DNA of 64,000 bases from Pseudomonas sp. G2-4. Its GTDB lineage: Bacteria > Pseudomonadota > Gammaproteobacteria > Pseudomonadales > Pseudomonadaceae. Positions 35,709 through 43,582 of this stretch are shown in pieces. Under the pieces are notes generated by a model, which had not been told where the DNA came from, searched no databases, and saw nothing but the letters and a program-made list of their open reading frames with translations. The translations under genes were made by a program, and so were the position numbers. Where the stretch lies: contig NZ_CP125957.1 in NCBI RefSeq assembly GCF_030064125.1, positions 4,582,501 through 4,646,500 of the forward strand, read 5' to 3'. Position 1 is the first letter of the stretch; each line of letters begins with the position of its first letter.

Positions 35709-37898
35709 TCACTCAGCCCCCAACATCGTCCGGTTTAAAATCCGCGAAACCTGATCGGCTGAATAAGGTTTGGACAAAAACTCAAAGCCTTCATGACCAC
35801 TGTAGGCCAACTCTTCGCTATAACCAGACGTCAGGACCACCGGCAGGTCCGGGCGACGCCGACGCAATTCCTTGGCCAGGGCTATGCCGCTGATGCCCGG
35901 CATGACGACGTCAGAAAATACCGCATCGAATGCCTTCGCATCCGGGCCAACCATTTCCAGCGCCTCTTCGGCGTTGGTCGCCCAGGCCGTTTCGTAGCCC
36001 AGGTCGTGGAGGATCTGGTTCGCAAAACGCCCTACCTCGAGGTTGTCTTCCACGATCAACACCCGGCGCTGGCCCTTTTCCAGCATCAGATGCGGGCTTT
36101 CTTCCTTGGCCGGCTCACAGGTTTTTTCGGGTTCCACTTCCGGAAGGTACAAGGTAAATACCGTTCCCTCCCCAACCACGGTCGAAACATCGACGTCGCC
36201 GCCAGACTGCTTGGCAAACCCGAACACCTGGGACAACCCCAGCCCGGTGCCCTTGCCCACGTCCTTGGTGGTGAAAAAGGGTTCGAAGATGTGCTCAAGC
36301 ACTTCTGAGGTAATACCGGTGCCGGTGTCCGCCAGGGCAATAGCAGTAAAGGCCTGTCGGGACCCGGCATGACCGCGGATCGGCGGCATGCCATCACCGC
36401 AATGAAGCCGAAGCCACAACGTGCCCTGCCCATTCATGGCATCCCGGGCGTTCAGCGCCATGTTGATCAGGGCCGTTTCGAACTGGCTCAGATCCGCACG
36501 GATGAAACACGGTCGGTCGCACAACTCGACCTTGACCTGAATGCGCGCCCCCGTGACGGTTTCCAGCATGTCCCCCAGGCTCTGCACCTGCTTGCCCACA
36601 TCGATGACTTGCGGCTTCAACGGCTGACGCCGGGCAAACGCCAGCAGTTGGCTGGTCAACTTGGCGGCGCGCTCCACGGTCTCGGAAACCGCTGTCATGT
36701 AGCGATTGCGACGCTCAGTGGACAGGTTGGGCATGCGCAGGAAGTCGACGGAGGAGCGGATGATCGTCAGCAGGTTATTGAAGTCATGGGCTACGCCGCC
36801 CGTAAGCTGGCCAATGGCCTCGAGTTTTTGCGACTGGCGTAGCGCCGCTTCGGTCTGCTTGAGACGGGTGGTGCGTTCCTCCACGCGTTCCTCCAGCGTC
36901 GCATTCAGCTCAGCCAAAGCGGTCAGCCCTTCACGCACGGCGGCGTCGGCGCGGGTGCGTTCGATATGGGCCCAGGACCGCTCGGTGACTTCCATCAGCA
37001 GCGCCAGATCATGGGATGACCAGACTCGGGGGGTTTTATCGTGGATGGCCATCAACGCCGTCAAACGCCCATTCTTGATCAGCGGGACGCAAATGGTCGC
37101 GGCGATACCAATCGCCTGGAACGTTGCCGCTTCGTCTGGCGCCAGCTCTGCCAAGTTATCGTTGATTACCAGCGGTTTGCCAGCGCGCAGGTTGGTGACC
37201 GCCAGCCGACCGAAATCCGCCAGCCGATAGTGTCCGACAATATGGGGCGAGCCGGCCCGGGCCCAATCGCCGCGAATCGTGAAACCGTCCTCATCCTCAT
37301 CCATGTCCGCATACGCACAATTGGACAGGTTCAGGTGCGCCGCCAGAATCCGCGTGGTGGTCGCCATGATCACCAGCGGGTCGGTGGCGTTCGCCACCGC
37401 ACTGCCGATGGCATCCAAGACCGCCAGGCGCTGGGTCATGAACACCGTCGAGGTGGTCTCGGTGACCGTATCCAACATGCCCACGACCTTGCCGAACTGG
37501 TCGCGAATGGGGCTATAGCAGAAGGTGAAATAGGCCTGCTCAAGGCCGCCGCCACGCTCGATAACCAGGGGAAAGTTTTCTATATAGGTCGCTTGCCCGC
37601 CGAAAGCCCCCTGCACGATCGGGCCAATGTCGCTCCAGACCTCCTGCCAGACCTCATCGAACCGCCGGCCCAGCGCTTCAGGCTTATTGCCGAGGATGGT
37701 CAGGAATGCATCGTTGTACACCGTGATCAAATCCGGCCCCCACACAATGGCCTGGGGGAAATGCGAGGCAAGGCTCAGCGCTACGGTGGTTTTCAACACG
37801 TCGGGCCACTGTTTCGGCGGCCCGAGCGGATTCTCGCCCCAATCATGGCCGCGTATCCGTTCGGCCATTTCTCCGTAGCTTTGCAGCCAGTCTGTCAT
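35709..37898 (-). CDS. Hybrid sensor histidine kinase (PAS-GAF-HisKA-HATPase-REC)
   Basis: A 729-residue cytoplasmic hybrid kinase with no membrane helix. Order: PAS-like domain (about 25-150, with AIVWGPDLITVYNDAF), GAF domain (about 160-315), coiled coil (about 315-350), HisKA with phospho-accepting His in GGVAHDFNN, HATPase_c with NMALNARDAM, GITSEVLEHIFEPFFTTK and GTGLGLSQV, then a receiver domain (from about 610) with RRVLIVEDN and phospho-Asp in FSDVVMPG. The HDFNN type of kinase often signals through its own receiver to other regulators. The start at 37898 has AGAAGGA upstream. No response-regulator gene is adjacent. The signal is unknown. Confidence 0.9.
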   Translation of the reverse strand: MTDWLQSYGEMAERIRGHDWGENPLGPPKQWPDVLKTTVALSLASHFPQAIVWGPDLITVYNDAFLTILGNKPEALGRRFDEVWQEVWSDIGPIVQGAFGGQATYIENFPLVIERGGGLEQAYFTFCYSPIRDQFGKVVGMLDTVTETTSTVFMTQRLAVLDAIGSAVANATDPLVIMATTTRILAAHLNLSNCAYADMDEDEDGFTIRGDWARAGSPHIVGHYRLADFGRLAVTNLRAGKPLVINDNLAELAPDEAATFQAIGIAATICVPLIKNGRLTALMAIHDKTPRVWSSHDLALLMEVTERSWAHIERTRADAAVREGLTALAELNATLEERVEERTTRLKQTEAALRQSQKLEAIGQLTGGVAHDFNNLLTIIRSSVDFLRMPNLSTERRNRYMTAVSETVERAAKLTSQLLAFARRQPLKPQVIDVGKQVQSLGDMLETVTGARIQVKVELCDRPCFIRADLSQFETALINMALNARDAMNGQGTLWLRLHCGDGMPPIRGHAGSRQAFTAIALADTGTGITSEVLEHIFEPFFTTKDVGKGTGLGLSQVFGFAKQSGGDVDVSTVVGEGTVFTLYLPEVEPEKTCEPAKEESPHLMLEKGQRRVLIVEDNLEVGRFANQILHDLGYETAWATNAEEALEMVGPDAKAFDAVFSDVVMPGISGIALAKELRRRRPDLPVVLTSGYSEELAYSGHEGFEFLSKPYSADQVSRILNRTMLGAE

Positions 37899-38063
37899 TG
37901 CGATCGATCCTTCTGCCGCCAATACAAATCAAGGGAGGCACTCATGACCTCAAGCCGGGCCGTATTATCCCGCGTCAGGGGGGAATGCGCGATTGGATTG
38001 TGGGATGTGTAGGGCTGTAAATGGGGGGTGAAGGGCGAAAAGGTGCAGGGGGGCTACAGTAAT

Positions 38064-38165
38064 GTCCTACATATCAGCGGGGAACGCCCTGATGTAGGCA
38101 ATAGATCTACTGATTTGTAAGACGTACAGCTCGGACGCTTACGATGATGACAACGTCCTACATAT
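38064..38165. repeat. Direct repeat GTCCTACATAT with hairpin
   Basis: GTCCTACATAT occurs at 38064-38074 and 38155-38165, each followed by a G-run then a C-run (GGGGAACGCCC / GGGAATCCCC). The first copy also forms a stem CCTACAT..CAG with CTGATGTAGG (38089-38098). The 37899-38194 interval has no gene. Confidence 0.55.
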
Positions 38166-38194
38166 GATTGGGAATCCCCTTCCCTATCAATCCC

Positions 38195-38224
38195 TTGCGT
38201 ATTTTTTGCGGTGGCGGCTATAGT
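38195..38224 (+). promoter_or_regulatory. Sigma70-type promoter for the structured leader
   Basis: TTGCGT (38195-38200), 18 bp, TATAGT (38219-38224). Transcription would begin near 38231, which is the first base of the first hairpin of the leader. Confidence 0.6.
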
Positions 38225-38230
38225 CCTGGC

Positions 38231-38447
38231 GTCGCCCAGATGGCGACCGGGTTTGGCGACCCGCAGTGGTATGCGAAAGCGCTTGCTTGTTGCAGGCGTT
38301 CTCGCATCTGTAGAGTTGTCGTTATGGCAGCTGTACGCGGGAGATCTTCGGGTCTGCCGGCTTCCACTCCGGTTCGCCAACCTGCGTACAGTTGCCACCC
38401 TCGTTTGGCGACGACAGGTGGCGAAACTCTTCCAGTGGAGCTTTCTA
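38231..38447 (+). ncRNA. Structured 5' leader, five hairpins (candidate cis-regulatory RNA)
   Basis: Hairpins, 5' to 3'. A: GTCGCC 38231-38236 with GGCGAC 38242-38247. B: CGGGT 38248-38252 with ACCCG 38259-38263, loop TTGGCG. C: 38271-38307, 15 pairs. D: 14-pair stem 38325-38338 with 38384-38397, enclosing a UUCG tetraloop hairpin (38342-38355). E: GCCACC 38394-38399 with GGTGGC 38417-38422, inner TCGT/ACGA, loop TTGGCG. D and E share bases 38394-38397 and exclude each other. Loops B and E are complementary to CGCCAA at 38375-38380. The wobble pairs in C, D and the tetraloop stem are G-U only if the plus strand is transcribed. The ribosome site GGAG (38437-38440) follows 15 nt after E. Confidence 0.75.
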
Positions 38448-38726
38448 ATGAACCAATATATGGGCCTCACCAGCAACGCCGACGACCAACCCCTCTACGT
38501 CGATACCACCGCCCCGCTACACATCCTGCTCGATGCAGCAGCCTACCGAATCCGTGCCGCTACCCAGTTTCTGGAAAACATCGCGATGCGTGACGACCAG
38601 ACCATCGACCCAGCCACCCTTCAGGATCTGGCGCAGCTTTGTTGCATTCCGCTGCGCGATGGTTGCGACGTGATGGATGTGATTGCGCGACGGTTGGATG
38701 CGGCGCCTGCAGGTTCCACTGTATAA
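38448..38726 (+). CDS. Small DUF3077-like protein
   Basis: A 92-residue soluble protein with a central helix-rich part (LHILLDAAAYRIRAATQFLE, then LQDLAQLCCIPLRDGCDVMDVIARRL). It resembles a family of small pseudomonad proteins I know as DUF3077, usually of unknown function and often found in several copies per genome. GGAG sits 7 nt before the ATG. The reading frame is open back to 38211 through the leader, but the structured RNA and the ribosome site argue that translation starts here. A REPIN follows. Confidence 0.7.
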   Translation: MNQYMGLTSNADDQPLYVDTTAPLHILLDAAAYRIRAATQFLENIAMRDDQTIDPATLQDLAQLCCIPLRDGCDVMDVIARRLDAAPAGSTV

Positions 38727-38746
38727 ACCTGCCAGTCGACAATCCC

Positions 38747-38835
38747 GTGGCGAGGGAGCTTGCTCCCGCTTGAGTGCGAAGCGCTCACCAAAAGGGGCCG
38801 CTACGCAGCCCAGCGGGAGCAAACTCCCTCGCCAC
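38747..38835. repeat. REPIN (GTGGCGAGGGAGC family)
   Basis: GTGGCGAGGGAGCTTGCTCC and the complement GGGAGCAAACTCCCTCGCCAC in inverted orientation (the right arm with one change). It lies between the DUF3077-like gene and the nucleotidyltransferase gene. Confidence 0.88.
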
Positions 38836-38885
38836 CGAGAATCTATTGGAGCGTCAGGACCGAACCGACTCAAAAAGAGATGCCT

Positions 38886-39452
38886 ATGACATTGACGGTC
38901 GAAAGCTTGGTCAGGATCGCAATGACCAATCCAATCAACGCGCAAATCACCTCGCGCCTACCTTCACTCGGTCTGGATCAATGCCTGCTCACGGCTGGTT
39001 GCCTGTTCCAAGCCATCTGGAATCATCAGTCGAAGCGGCCACCCGCGTGGGGCGTGAAGGATTACGACGTTTTTTACTTTGACCCTGACCTGTCTTGGGA
39101 GGCCGAGAACGAGGTTATCAACGCCGCCCAGCGTCTCTTCCAGGACCTCGACGCCAATATTGAGATCAAGAACCAGGCTCGCGTCCACCTTTGGTACGGT
39201 CAGCGGTTTGGCAAGCCTTATCCTCAGCTTCAGTCAGCCCGGGATGGCATTGATCGTTATCTGGTTGCGGGTACGTGTATTGGACTGGACGCGGAAACCG
39301 GTGAGGTCTATGCGCCCTATGGCCTGGACGACGTAGAGCAAGGCGTTCTTCGTATCAACCCAAAGAATCCCCTGCCAGATTTATTCGATGAGAAGGCGAA
39401 AAGTTATCAGGCTCGCTGGCCTTGGCTCAGGATCATGGATGACCTTCGCTGA
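38886..39452 (+). CDS. Nucleotidyltransferase family protein (DUF925 type)
   Basis: A 188-residue protein of the nucleotidyltransferase-fold group once called DUF925. The segment AAWGVKDYDVFYFDPDLSWE-like (here PPAWGVKDYDVFYFD) carries the paired acids expected of the catalytic site, and ARVHLWYGQRFGKPYPQL is a second conserved block. Substrate unknown. Starts at 38880 and 38886 are both possible; the second is better spaced from AGAGA. It opens a set of accessory genes of mixed type. Confidence 0.78.
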   Translation: MTLTVESLVRIAMTNPINAQITSRLPSLGLDQCLLTAGCLFQAIWNHQSKRPPAWGVKDYDVFYFDPDLSWEAENEVINAAQRLFQDLDANIEIKNQARVHLWYGQRFGKPYPQLQSARDGIDRYLVAGTCIGLDAETGEVYAPYGLDDVEQGVLRINPKNPLPDLFDEKAKSYQARWPWLRIMDDLR

Positions 39453-39458
39453 TCCGAC

Positions 39459-39905
39459 TCACTCAAGGAGCGAAGCCGACTTGAGCAAATCGTAAAGCCC
39501 CTCAGGTACCAACGGTGATAGAGCCGTGAAACTGGCACTGGAGCACCACGTAGCCCTGAACGAAGCGCCGTCGCTTTCAAAGCCTTCCAGCCAAGGTTTT
39601 TCGTAGACATCGGCGTCGTCGAACCTAGCATCGTAGACTTGGACGATCTCGTGCCCAGGCTTGCCGGCGTAGGTGAAAATGCTTTCCAACGTGCCAATCA
39701 GTCGAAGGTCGCTGATCGAGGTGCCCAGCTCTTCTTGCACCTCTCGGACGATGGCATCGTGGCTCCTTTCGCCGAACTCAATACCACCGCCAACAGGACG
39801 AAAAAACGTCTGCTTTTTGATGGCATCGTAAAACTGGTTGACCAGTATTTTTCCGTGATGATGAAAGATACAGAGCGCGAGAGGACGAATACGGTGTTCC
39901 GACAT
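39459..39905 (-). CDS. NUDIX hydrolase
   Basis: A 148-residue protein with a Nudix box: GGGIEFGERSHDAIVREVQEELG, matching G-x5-E-x7-R-E-x-x-E-E-x-x-G. These enzymes hydrolyse nucleoside diphosphate derivatives; the target is unknown. AAGGAAG precedes the ATG at 39905. It ends 6 bp from the convergent nucleotidyltransferase gene and begins 78 bp after the DapF-like gene, so it may be the last gene of the XRE-DapF-NUDIX set. Confidence 0.87.
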   Translation of the reverse strand: MSEHRIRPLALCIFHHHGKILVNQFYDAIKKQTFFRPVGGGIEFGERSHDAIVREVQEELGTSISDLRLIGTLESIFTYAGKPGHEIVQVYDARFDDADVYEKPWLEGFESDGASFRATWCSSASFTALSPLVPEGLYDLLKSASLLE

Positions 39906-39983
39906 GAGTAAAACTTCCTTTTGATTTAATAACGTACAACGCCCTGCCAATCCAACGGTGTCAGGGTTGAAACGCATACCGAC

Positions 39984-40787
39984 TCAACCTTGGCTCATCG
40001 TCCCCGAAAAACTCGCCTCCACCGGACCGATAAGAACGACTTCCCCCACGCCGTTCCAGTGAACCGTCACACGCCCGCCATCACATTCAACTTCAACGGT
40101 GCTGTCCAACAAACCACGACGAATCCCATTAACAACCGCGCCACACGAGCAGGAGCCGGAGCCAAGGGCAATACCAGCGCCCCGCTCCCAGATGCGCAGT
40201 CGGATGTGCCTCCGGTTAATGACCTGGACGAAATGTACGTTGGTCTTGAGTGGAAATAGAGGGTTGGTTTCGATTGCCGGTCCGATCGTCAAGATATCAA
40301 CGGCTGCCAAGTCATCCACAAAATAAGTGCAGTGCGGATTTCCCATGCTGCATGTTGCCGGGTCACCTGAAAGTGGCAAAGCAGCGGTGTTCAATTCCCG
40401 AGCCAAGGGAATATCTTGCCAGTCGAAAAGCGGCAGCCCCATGTTGACAGAGATTTCTCCGGTCGAGGTTCGCTCGCAGCCAAGTAGTCCGCGCTGGGTG
40501 CGCAGCACTATCGAATTCGTATTGGACTCGCGCATGAGCAGGTCCGCAGCACCTCGCGTCGCACTGCCGCAAACATCCAGCGTAGAACCATCGGCATTCC
40601 AGAAAACCAAACGCGCATCAGCATCGTCGCAATCGAGCAGCACCGCCAATTGATTGAAGCCGATGCCTCGATTCCGATCACCCATTCGCCGGACCATGGC
40701 GCTTGTCACAGGATTGATCGAGCTTCGCGAATCCACGACAACGAAGTCATCGCCGTTGGCGTGCATTTTATGAAAAGTCAGCGGCAT
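39984..40787 (-). CDS. DapF-family epimerase with one catalytic cysteine replaced
   Basis: A 267-residue protein with the two-domain diaminopimelate-epimerase fold. FHKMHANGDDFVVVD is the family N terminus. The first catalytic cysteine is kept (DVCGSATRG, though the usual CGNGAR is altered), but the second position reads ERGAGIALGSGSCSCGAVV, so serine stands where the ACGTG cysteine should be. A normal cysteine-pair racemisation is therefore doubtful, and a new substrate or a modified mechanism is possible. It lies 9 bp after an XRE/MmyB-type regulator on the same strand and is likely a second paralogue rather than the housekeeping dapF. Confidence 0.82.
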   Translation of the reverse strand: MPLTFHKMHANGDDFVVVDSRSSINPVTSAMVRRMGDRNRGIGFNQLAVLLDCDDADARLVFWNADGSTLDVCGSATRGAADLLMRESNTNSIVLRTQRGLLGCERTSTGEISVNMGLPLFDWQDIPLARELNTAALPLSGDPATCSMGNPHCTYFVDDLAAVDILTIGPAIETNPLFPLKTNVHFVQVINRRHIRLRIWERGAGIALGSGSCSCGAVVNGIRRGLLDSTVEVECDGGRVTVHWNGVGEVVLIGPVEASFSGTMSQG

Positions 40788-40796
40788 GCAAATACT

Positions 40797-41612
40797 CTAT
40801 TGATGTGTAGGTTGCATCTGCCCGTAAGCATGGGTCATGACCTCCCAGGTCTTCGCATCAGCAGGAATCAGATGCTCGATGCGCAATGAGCTCATCGTGA
40901 TATCGAGCGGCATGCCGAATGTCGTAAACGTTGACATAAACTTCAGCTCGCCGCGGGAAGAGTTGATTCGCGTCAGCAACAACGGCGGCACTTCGTCAGC
41001 CAGCGTTGAAAGTCTGTGCGGGACCGGCAGGTTCTTCAGAATATCGGCCAGCGCAGGATTGCTTGAGGCTTCTCGAGCTGCCCGTTGCCAAGCCACCCAT
41101 CTTATTTCCTCGGCGTTGCACAAATGATCGCCCAAGCCGCCTGCTTGCAGCAGCGTCACCAAGAGGTTCAGCCCTTCTGCCGCGTCTCTGGCAAGACCCA
41201 CCAAATCGAACAAAACGCCAGTGCTGGCGTTGGCTGCAAGAACTTCCCAATGACTGCCCAAAACAATCGCCGGAGCAGGATTGTTGGCGTGAAGTATGTG
41301 ATCAATGGCCCCACGAACCACTTCCATCGACGGTGAGGCCAGAGGCGTAGCGTCATAGCGGGGGGCATAACCGCTGGCGAGAAAGATGTTGTTGCAACGC
41401 TCCAAAGGAACATCCAGAGCGGTCAGCAGATTATGCAAAGTACCAGGACTGGCTTTGGCGCGACCCGTCTCGATGCAACTGAGGTGGCGCTGAGACATTC
41501 CGGTAATCAGTGCGAGATTCAACTGGCTCAATCCAGCCTGTTGGCGCAACTGGCGCAGTTGTACACCCGCTGATATGGATGATGTTGATCGAGGAAAAGG
41601 TCGGCTACTCAT
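40797..41612 (-). CDS. XRE family regulator with MmyB-like ligand-binding domain
   Basis: A 271-residue regulator. The helix-turn-helix is at about 15-70 (LRQLRQQAGLSQLNLALITG, MSQRHLSCIETGRAKAS), followed by a C-terminal MmyB-type domain (about 95-265) that in related proteins binds small lipophilic ligands. The start at 41612 (MSSRPFPRS) is preferred because the perfect palindrome at 41647-41663 then lies upstream of it, and an earlier methionine would place the operator inside the gene. It is cotranscribed with the DapF-like gene and divergent from a small membrane-protein gene. Confidence 0.82.
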   Translation of the reverse strand: MSSRPFPRSTSSISAGVQLRQLRQQAGLSQLNLALITGMSQRHLSCIETGRAKASPGTLHNLLTALDVPLERCNNIFLASGYAPRYDATPLASPSMEVVRGAIDHILHANNPAPAIVLGSHWEVLAANASTGVLFDLVGLARDAAEGLNLLVTLLQAGGLGDHLCNAEEIRWVAWQRAAREASSNPALADILKNLPVPHRLSTLADEVPPLLLTRINSSRGELKFMSTFTTFGMPLDITMSSLRIEHLIPADAKTWEVMTHAYGQMQPTHQ

Positions 41613-41646
41613 GCGTTGACTCTGATATTGCGGATAGGCGTCGTCC

Positions 41647-41663
41647 ATGACCTCAGAGGTCAT
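41647..41663. promoter_or_regulatory. Perfect operator palindrome ATGACCTC-A-GAGGTCAT
   Basis: An exact 8-1-8 inverted repeat between the divergent XRE-type gene and the GTG start at 41731. It is the most probable binding site of the XRE regulator. Confidence 0.6.
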
Positions 41664-41730
41664 TGAGGCCATTGCGACCTTATCACTAACCTTCCCGTAC
41701 TGATCGATGGTTTTGTCCAAGGAGGACAAC

Positions 41731-42048
41731 GTGAAAAAGCCCTACATTGCTCTAATCACATTGCTGCTTTTTTCTTTATATACAGCGAGCACTCTACTGC
41801 TCGCAGAGCAATCGCTACTCGAGTTCGGCTACGGGCTAATGTCTAGTCCAGACACCGCGCAGGTTGTCATCGACCTTTATCTGCTCGCTTGCCTGGCGTG
41901 CATCTGGATGTACAAGGACTCGCGCTCGAAAGGCCGGTCGCTCGCCTCATTACTGCCCTACTTCCTGATCACGGCGTTGTTCGTATCGATCGGTCCACTG
42001 CTGTACATCGTCATTAATGGGTTTGCCCGTAAACCGGTTAACGACTAG
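41731..42048 (+). CDS. DUF2834 family small membrane protein
   Basis: A 105-residue protein with three membrane helices (IALITLLLFSLYTASTLLL near the N terminus, VVIDLYLLACLACIWMY in the middle, LLPYFLITALFVSIGPLLYIV at the end), matching the DUF2834 family of unknown function. The start is a GTG at 41731 with AAGGAGG 5 nt upstream, a strong site; an ATG at 41707 is less likely. It is divergent from the XRE regulator and probably under its control. Confidence 0.8.
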   Translation: MKKPYIALITLLLFSLYTASTLLLAEQSLLEFGYGLMSSPDTAQVVIDLYLLACLACIWMYKDSRSKGRSLASLLPYFLITALFVSIGPLLYIVINGFARKPVND

Positions 42049-42104
42049 CGCCCACCTAAACCAATCCTTCAATCACGCTGAGGTGGCATTGACCAGCCCT
42101 GCCC

Positions 42105-42875
42105 TCAATCCAAACGGCGACACAGATAGGCTTGGGTTTGATAGGGAAAGTCAATAACTTCACGCCCTCGCAAGGATGGATGCGTGTCGACCAAGTGCTG
42201 CAACTGATCGCTCACCTTGGCCTTTTCGGCAGGAGGCAACGCGGCGATGAAACTCACCGACAGGAAGCGGTCCATGATGACTTCCTTGGCAGTTCCTGAA
42301 TGCGTGTATTGAAAACAGGTCAGTTCGGGAGTCGAGAAGTCGTTTCCCGTGAAGGGTGACCGCCACGATCCGGTATGAAAACGGGGAGTGTCGCCTTCGT
42401 ACGGCGTGATGATGTCAGTGATGGCGGCCACCCAGTCCACCGACTCATCACGTACGTTCCAGATCAGCCCCAGGCGGCCATTCGGCCTGAGCACTCGGTG
42501 GATCTCGGCAAGCGCTCTTTCGTTTGCAAACCAGTGGAAGGCTTGGGCGCACACCAGCGCTTGTGCTGCTCCAGATCCGAGCGGAATACTTTCTGCCGTC
42601 CCTTCCACAATCCTGACGTCCGGTAGACTCTTGGAAAACTCGGCGCGCATGGCCTCAACGGGTTCGACTGCAACAACATCGAGCTCCATGGATTTCAACA
42701 ATCGAGTGAATTTTCCTGTGCCGGCTCCTAAATCGATAACTGCCGATCCGGGAAGAAGGCCCAATTCCTGTTTAAGCCAGGCACGTAGTTCGCTTGGGTA
42801 GTTCGGGCGTCCCTTGGCATAAGTGTGGGCTTGGGATGAGTATCCAATCTGAGCGGCCTTTTGAATGTTCGCCAT
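42105..42875 (-). CDS. Class I SAM-dependent methyltransferase
   Basis: A 256-residue methyltransferase. Motif I is VIDLGAGTGKFTRLL, followed by DVVAVEPVEAMR, a central ALVCAQAFHWF and the LRPNGRLGLIWNV motif, the pattern of UbiE/YcgJ-like enzymes with the HWF element. It is cytoplasmic; the acceptor is unknown. The start at 42875 (MANIQKAAQIGYSS) is chosen over MLM because it is the typical family start. It is convergent with the DUF2834 gene. Confidence 0.87.
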   Translation of the reverse strand: MANIQKAAQIGYSSQAHTYAKGRPNYPSELRAWLKQELGLLPGSAVIDLGAGTGKFTRLLKSMELDVVAVEPVEAMRAEFSKSLPDVRIVEGTAESIPLGSGAAQALVCAQAFHWFANERALAEIHRVLRPNGRLGLIWNVRDESVDWVAAITDIITPYEGDTPRFHTGSWRSPFTGNDFSTPELTCFQYTHSGTAKEVIMDRFLSVSFIAALPPAEKAKVSDQLQHLVDTHPSLRGREVIDFPYQTQAYLCRRLD

Positions 42876-42943
42876 GAGCAATGACCCTCATTGTGATGTT
42901 CATTAGCCGGGCTGCCCCTGGATTGAAGGGGAAGAATAATTGC

Positions 42944-43582
42944 CTAGCCCTTTTCCGGATTTTCAACTGTCTTTCTGCGGCCCTTCGGAGTCACCACTTT
43001 GTATTCACCGGGACTGGCCTCTCCAACTGGCTGTGCGGTCAAAGAGTCGCTACGAAAGCGGTAATGCGCTGAGGTCTTCTTGGCGGAGGGGCGAACGGTT
43101 TGGATAGGCGTCGCCTTTGCCGGGGCAGCCGACAGGAAAGCGCTCGGCTCCATCGCAAACCGCTCTGCCAGCGCGTAAGCCATCTTGTGACTGATGGGCC
43201 GATCTCCACTGAGGACCTTGGACACCGCCGTTTTATCACCAATTTCAGGGAGGTCTGAACCCGTGAGCCCGAGCGTCTCCATCAAATCCTTGATCAGTTG
43301 CACAGGGGTGCAGGTCGCCTCAGAAGTGGCATTCGATTCGCGGAACTGGTCGGAGTCGCGCTGGTAAGCGAGAATTTCGTCCTCAAGCTCAACGAGAATT
43401 TTCTCCTCGGTCTTGCTCAGTTCACGCCCGTCTGTGAGTTCATCGAGCAGGCCGGTCGCACGCTCATAGTCGGCAGGGGTCTTGATGCCATGCACAAACT
43501 CCCCGCGCAGGCGCTCCAACACCGCGTGCAACTCACCCAGCGTTGCGATCACGGTTTGAAAGTCGTTCCGGGCTGCGCTCAT
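42944..43582 (-). CDS. higA: HigA-type antitoxin with long C-terminal tail
   Basis: A 212-residue antitoxin/regulator. The N-terminal half (1-95) is helical and acidic, and the helix-turn-helix lies at about 100-155 (DLPEIGDKTAVSKVLSG, SHKMAYALAERFAM). Residues from about 160 to the end are basic and probably disordered (KKTSAHYRFRSDS, TPKGRRKTVENPEKG), an extension beyond the usual HigA of about 130 residues. Its start overlaps the stop of the toxin gene (43579-43582), and toxin-first order is standard for higBA. It should repress the operon together with the toxin. Confidence 0.82.
   Translation of the reverse strand: MSAARNDFQTVIATLGELHAVLERLRGEFVHGIKTPADYERATGLLDELTDGRELSKTEEKILVELEDEILAYQRDSDQFRESNATSEATCTPVQLIKDLMETLGLTGSDLPEIGDKTAVSKVLSGDRPISHKMAYALAERFAMEPSAFLSAAPAKATPIQTVRPSAKKTSAHYRFRSDSLTAQPVGEASPGEYKVVTPKGRRKTVENPEKG

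Noticed and set aside
38116..38140. GacA-type box (TGTAAG...CTTAC) before the leader
   Set aside because: The known box has a 6-bp centre, while the spacing here is about 16 bp.
38211..38447. N-terminal extension of the DUF3077-like protein through the leader
   Set aside because: The frame is open, but the segment is dominated by long RNA stems, and a well-placed ribosome site precedes the ATG at 38448.
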